A stretch of DNA of 8,524 bases, taken from JTS-RE9 sp964649195. Its GTDB lineage: Bacteria; Planctomycetota; Phycisphaerae; Phycisphaerales; Phycisphaeraceae. Location: the NCBI GenBank assembly GCA_964649195.1, contig CAZYPK010000189.1:1-8524 (forward strand). Reading direction: 5' to 3'. Shown here piece by piece: positions 5,338 to 8,524 of the stretch. The notes below the pieces were generated by a model, which saw only the letters and a list, made by a program, of their open reading frames with translations, did not search any database and was not told the DNA's origin. Positions within the stretch are counted from its first letter, which is position 1; every line of letters begins with the position of its first letter. The translations under genes and the position numbers were made by a program.

Positions 5338-7104
5338 TCAACCCTGCGGCCGCATCAGCGGAAACAGGATCACATCGCGGATCGACTCGGCGCCGGTGAG
5401 CATCATGACGAGGCGGTCGATGCCCAGGCCCATGCCGCCGGCGGGGGGCATGCCCACGCGCAGGGCGCTCAGAAAATCCTCATCGACTTTCTGCTGCTCC
5501 TCCTTGTCGCCGACCTGGTGGCGGAAGTGGCGCTCCTGCACATCGGGGTCGTTCAGTTCGGAGTAGCCGGGACTGATCTCCTGGCCGTTGATCGCCAGTT
5601 CATAGACATCCGCGAAGAACGGATCATCCCTGCACTCCTTGGCGAGCGGAATGATGACGCTGGGCACGCGCGTGACGAAGGTGGGGTTGATGAGCGTGGG
5701 TTCGATGAGCTTTTCGTAGGTCTCCTGCAACTGTTCTGCGGGCGAGAGACTTTGATAAGCAACGACCTTGCTCGTCGCTAGATTCTCATGGATATGCACC
5801 CAGTTCTTCTGTTCCTCCTCACTGGCTGCTTCTACATCTTTCTTTTGCCCCAGATGCGCCGCGACGAGACGGTTGTAAACATTGTATTTCACAGCTAGCG
5901 GTGCTTCGGCGAATGGTTGTTTATTAAAATCCCAACCAGTTCGTTCCTTTACCAAATCCACCATCGACACCCTTCGCCAAGGCCGCGTCAGGTCGATCGT
6001 CTTGGTCACTTGACCATCTGCGTTTTTGTGTTCGATGATCAGCGTGCCCAGCACTTTCTCCGCCACGGTGCAGATCATCTCTTCCACGAGGTCCGCCATC
6101 GTTTCCCAACTGCCGAATGCCTCGTAGGCTTCGAGCATGGTGAACTCGGGATTGTGCCTTGGGCTGATGCCTTCGTTGCGGAAGTTGCGGTTGATTTCGA
6201 AGACTTTCGGGAAGCCGCCGACGAGGAGGCGCTTCAGATAAAGCTCCGGCGCGATGCGCATGAAGAGGTCGATGTCGAGCGCGTTGTGATGCGTGGTGAA
6301 GGGGCGTGCCGCCGCGCCGCCGGCGAGGGTCTGCATCATCGGCGTTTCGACTTCGATGAAGCCTCTGCCTCGCAGGTACTGGCGAATCTCCTCGACGATG
6401 CGCGTGCGCTGCATCATCGTCCTCATCACGTGCGGGTTGGCCCAGAGATCGACATAACGCTGGCGGTATCGCAGCTCCGCATCCTGCAAACCGTGATACT
6501 TCCCCGGCGGCGGGGCGATGGATTTGGTTGCCAAAGAAAAAGGGCCTGGGGAGGAGGGCCTAGGGCCTGGGGAGGAAGTTGCGGACGGGTCGCTGCCTTC
6601 AGGGCGTGAGCCTTCTTCCCTAGGCCCCAGGCCCTCTTCCCCAGGCCCTTCTTCTCCCCCTTGGGTCCACACCGTGATCTCCCCCGTCTTCGTTTTCGCC
6701 AGCGGGCCCTGAGCGACAACGATGTCCCCCAGATCGACGAGCCTGGCGATGGCGAAGGACTTCGCATCGACCGCCTTCTTGCTCACCGCCACCTGCATGT
6801 CGCCGGTGGCGTCGCGCAGGGTCATGAAGATGAGGTTGCCCATCACGCGGTGCAGCATCACGCGGCCTGCCACCTTGACGATGGGCCGGTTGTCGCTTGC
6901 CGGGTCCGCCTTGTGGGCTTCATCGGCGGCGGCGTCATACTTCGCATGGGCATCGGCCAGGCTGATCAGCCCATCGACGCGGCCGCCGAAGGGATCGACC
7001 TGGAGTTCATCCCTGAACCTGGCCAGCTTGGCGCGGCGGTCGGCGACGACATCGCCGCCGAAGGAAACGGATTCGTTGTTTTCACGGGATGATTCGGTTG
7101 ACAT
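5338..7104 (-). CDS. lysS: Lysyl-tRNA synthetase, class II (LysS)
   Basis: A 588-residue cytoplasmic enzyme that charges tRNA-Lys with lysine. The N-terminal OB fold (about 75-147) binds the anticodon, and the class II catalytic core follows. The YRQRYVDL helix is at 213-220, motif 1 lies around 232-256, motif 2 around 282-330 (FMRIAPELYLKRL, then FEINRNFRNEG at 302-312) and motif 3 at 556-582 (GGMGLGIDRLVMML, IRDVILFP). Two oddities stand out. Residues about 148-188 are a Gly/Glu/Pro/Ser-rich insertion encoded by a palindromic repeat. Residues about 375-452 are encoded by a lower-GC patch. The usual lysine-site NxxSE pattern before SELND reads PGYSELND here. I start at ATG 7104 (MSTESSREN); ATG 7116 or 7170 would add 4 or 22 residues, and none has a Shine-Dalgarno. 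At ~500 residues, typical bacterial LysS is shorter; the insertion and a long N-terminus explain the difference. Confidence 0.95.
   Translation of the reverse strand: MSTESSRENNESVSFGGDVVADRRAKLARFRDELQVDPFGGRVDGLISLADAHAKYDAAADEAHKADPASDNRPIVKVAGRVMLHRVMGNLIFMTLRDATGDMQVAVSKKAVDAKSFAIARLVDLGDIVVAQGPLAKTKTGEITVWTQGGEEGPGEEGLGPREEGSRPEGSDPSATSSPGPRPSSPGPFSLATKSIAPPPGKYHGLQDAELRYRQRYVDLWANPHVMRTMMQRTRIVEEIRQYLRGRGFIEVETPMMQTLAGGAAARPFTTHHNALDIDLFMRIAPELYLKRLLVGGFPKVFEINRNFRNEGISPRHNPEFTMLEAYEAFGSWETMADLVEEMICTVAEKVLGTLIIEHKNADGQVTKTIDLTRPWRRVSMVDLVKERTGWDFNKQPFAEAPLAVKYNVYNRLVAAHLGQKKDVEAASEEEQKNWVHIHENLATSKVVAYQSLSPAEQLQETYEKLIEPTLINPTFVTRVPSVIIPLAKECRDDPFFADVYELAINGQEISPGYSELNDPDVQERHFRHQVGDKEEQQKVDEDFLSALRVGMPPAGGMGLGIDRLVMMLTGAESIRDVILFPLMRPQG
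6540..6650. repeat. Palindromic GC-rich element inside lysS
   Basis: The arms 6540-6578 and 6612-6650 are 39 nt each and match as inverted copies at 35 of 39 positions, with a 33-nt centre. The left arm contains a 21-nt tandem duplication built on GGGCCTGGGGAGGA (at 6542 and 6563). On the lysS strand the whole stretch is open and in frame. One arm gives Glu/Gly/Pro-rich peptide (GPGEEGLGPREEG) and the other Ser/Pro-rich peptide (SSPGPRPSSPGP). It falls where other LysS proteins go directly from the OB fold into the catalytic domain. This resembles repeats that insert into genes without breaking them, such as the Rickettsia palindromic elements. Confidence 0.85.
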
Positions 7105-7170
7105 AAGGCGGAACATCGTAGCAATCACCGGCCAACACCGCAGGGCATCCATCCGTTTCACGCGCCCCAA

Positions 7171-7197
7171 GGCACGCGGGCTTCAAGCCCGCGTGCC
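7171..7197. repeat. Perfect 27-nt palindrome between the PEP-CTERM gene and lysS
   Basis: GGCACGCGGGCTT (7171-7183) is the exact complement of AAGCCCGCGTGCC (7185-7197) about a single C. A realistic hairpin has 11 pairs and a TTCAA loop. It lies 23 nt beyond the PEP-CTERM stop codon and 67 nt before the lysS start. No T run follows on the minus strand. It may stabilise or end the upstream transcript, or be a dispersed repeat. A 12-nt direct repeat, CCGTTTCACGCG, flanks it at 7153-7164 and 7215-7226. Confidence 0.8.
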
Positions 7198-7219
7198 GCC
7201 GCAGCGTCCCGGTCCCGTT

Positions 7220-8524
7220 TCACGCGGTCCGCCGCCGCCTGCCGAGCAGGCCCGCGCCCATGAGCAGCAACACCGCGCTCGCCGGCTCCGGCACGCTTCC
7301 ATCCCCCGGACCGTCGCCCTGATCGTCGGAGAAGATCGAGAGGATGCCGTCGCCGAAGAAGGCGTCGGTGTTCCATTCCAGGCCGGAGGCGAGCGAGGGC
7401 AGTTCGAAGATGTAGTCGCTGTCGATGAGCGTGCCGAACTGGAGCAGTTGGAAGGTGTCGCCGTCGGCGGGGACGTAGCCGTCGAAGATGATTTTGACGA
7501 TGCCGGAGAGGTCGAGTTCGCCGGTGACGGTGAAGGTGTCGTAGATGCTGGCGCCGGTGATTTCGAGTTCGAGGATGCCGGTCTGCGTGTAGTCGCCATC
7601 GATGACGAGCGGTCCCGGGCTGTTTCCGGGGGCGAGGGTGCCGTGGTTAACCACGTTGCCGATGATGGTGCCGTTGCTGGCGAGCGTCGCGCCGCTTTGA
7701 ATGATCAGACCGTCGTGAGCAGTGAGAGTGTAACTCCCCAGGGCGAAGGTGACCTGCCCGGCGGCAATGGTGATTTCACGGGCCTGCTCATCACGGTCGA
7801 AGCCGACGGTGTAAGCGGCGGCGGCGGAGAAGTCGGCATCCCACTGAATGGCGGGCGTGCCGGTGGACCATTGGTTGCCGCGACCCCAGGTGCCGTCGAG
7901 GGAGCCGGTGAAGTCATCGGTCCACGTGCCGCCGAGGCCGACCTGGGTGACGAAGTGGCGGCCATAGGCAGCGCCGACGGTGGGAGTGAAGGTGCCGATG
8001 CCTGCGACCCAGCCGTCGGAGGAGAGGGCGTTGGCGGTGTACAACCCCCACGAACCGGACTCGGCGACGGGAGTGATGCCCAGATCGTTCAAGTCGATCA
8101 CGCTGGCATCAGGCAGCCAGATGACGGCTCGCTCGCCTTGGTAGGAACCGGAATCGTACTTCTGCGAAGACCCTACGGCGGTACCCGCGATGTTGACGGC
8201 GTTGGCTTGGGCGAACGTGACGCCACTGCTGCTCAGGCCCAGGTTCCCCAGTTCGGTGGCGGCAGTGCCGGACCCATCCCAGCGCACGGCGCGGGTGCCT
8301 AGGTAGTTGACGGAGTCGTACTTCTCCGACCACCCCACGGCGGTGCCCGCGTCGTTGATGGCGTAGGCTTGGGCGGACGTGGTGCCGCTGCTGCTCAGGC
8401 CCAGATTCCCCAGTTCGGTGGCGGCGGTGCCGGAGGTGTCCCAGCGCACGGCGCGATCACCTACGTAAGTGCCGGAGTCGTGCTTCCATGAATACCCCAC
8501 GGCGGTGCCCGCGTCGTTGATGGC
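7220..8524 (-). CDS. PEP-CTERM surface protein with HAF-like repeats (5'-truncated by window)
   Basis: The last 434 residues of a secreted protein whose start lies outside the window; the frame is open to the edge. Residues 1-108 are two near-identical 54-residue repeats beginning AINDAGTAVG and containing RAVRW and GTAATELGNLG. A third, diverged copy starts at 109. This fits the HAF family of extracellular repeats. From about 198 to 398 comes a Thr/Gly-rich beta region with LAPGNSPG (297-304) and alternating strands, like autotransporter-associated beta-helix segments. The end is a textbook PEP-CTERM tail: VPEPASAV at 411-418, a hydrophobic run, then GRRRRTA. Such tails are recognised by an exosortase, which removes them during export to the cell surface or matrix. 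No exosortase gene is in the window. The ligand or role is unknown; cell-envelope or extracellular matrix is likely. Confidence 0.88.
   Translation of the reverse strand, partial: AINDAGTAVGYSWKHDSGTYVGDRAVRWDTSGTAATELGNLGLSSSGTTSAQAYAINDAGTAVGWSEKYDSVNYLGTRAVRWDGSGTAATELGNLGLSSSGVTFAQANAVNIAGTAVGSSQKYDSGSYQGERAVIWLPDASVIDLNDLGITPVAESGSWGLYTANALSSDGWVAGIGTFTPTVGAAYGRHFVTQVGLGGTWTDDFTGSLDGTWGRGNQWSTGTPAIQWDADFSAAAAYTVGFDRDEQAREITIAAGQVTFALGSYTLTAHDGLIIQSGATLASNGTIIGNVVNHGTLAPGNSPGPLVIDGDYTQTGILELEITGASIYDTFTVTGELDLSGIVKIIFDGYVPADGDTFQLLQFGTLIDSDYIFELPSLASGLEWNTDAFFGDGILSIFSDDQGDGPGDGSVPEPASAVLLLMGAGLLGRRRRTA
8104..8524 (-). repeat. 162-nt tandem coding repeats (HAF-like)
   Basis: Copies at 8363-8524 and 8201-8362 are exactly 162 nt each and highly similar in DNA as well as protein. 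A third partial copy runs from 8200 to about 8104 and diverges after RAVIWLP. The array continues past the window edge. Similarity at the DNA level points to recent duplication or gene conversion. Confidence 0.85.

Noticed and set aside
7105..7170. N-terminal extension of LysS from ATG 7170
   Set aside because: The extra 22 residues (MGRVKRMDALRCW...) resemble no known LysS N-terminus, and ATG 7104 or 7116 gives a more usual start.
6722..8302. A 526-codon open frame on the plus strand across lysS and the PEP-CTERM gene
   Set aside because: It is the antisense of two genuine genes. Its Gly/Ala/Val/Asp-rich composition mirrors the coding repeats on the other strand.
8498..8500. GTG at 8500 as the start of the PEP-CTERM protein
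   Set aside because: It lies inside the repeated AINDAGTAVG motif and the frame is open to the window edge. It is an internal valine of a longer gene.
1..8524. CRISPR array, transposase, phage or toxin-antitoxin genes
   Set aside because: I looked for regular direct repeats with unique spacers and for recombinase or toxin motifs. None was seen; the repeats present are palindromic pairs or coding repeats.

Overview
The window looks like chromosomal DNA from a GC-rich, diderm bacterium. I would guess a planctomycete, perhaps class Phycisphaerae. The reasons are a PEP-CTERM protein with HAF-type repeats, a Lol-type lipoprotein-release ABC transporter, mostly absent Shine-Dalgarno sequences, and many small palindromic repeats between genes. 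The taxonomic call is inference and no search was run. Every gene I can support lies on the minus strand, so the gene order below is read from high to low coordinates.

Layout: (1) 8524-7220 is the 3' part of a secreted or surface PEP-CTERM protein. It has 54-residue HAF-like repeats, then an autotransporter-like beta region, then the sorting tail. Its start lies beyond the window. (2) 7104-5338 is lysyl-tRNA synthetase (lysS), whose linker between the OB fold and the catalytic domain carries an in-frame palindromic repeat insertion. (3) 5133-3463 is a LolC/E-type permease with an extra pair of membrane segments, and 3296-2601 is its ATPase LolD. The gap between them is filled almost exactly by an AT-rich inverted-repeat element. 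(4) 2296-2223 is tRNA-Arg(CCG), with a plausible promoter just upstream. (5) 1951-1751, 1675-815 and 754-149 are thiS, thiG and a CYTH-domain protein, probably one transcription unit. ThiS-ThiG build the thiazole half of thiamine. The CYTH enzyme is a triphosphate-binding protein that may or may not be tied to thiamine.

The most unusual aspect is the number of different palindromic repeats. Five of the six intergenic stretches carry a clear one (1-148, 1952-2222, 2297-2600, 3297-3462, 7105-7219). A weaker one lies in the sixth (5134-5337), and another lies inside lysS. I see no transposase, phage gene, CRISPR array or defence gene. The repeat elements, the lysS insertion and the modified permease are the parts that deserve a second look.
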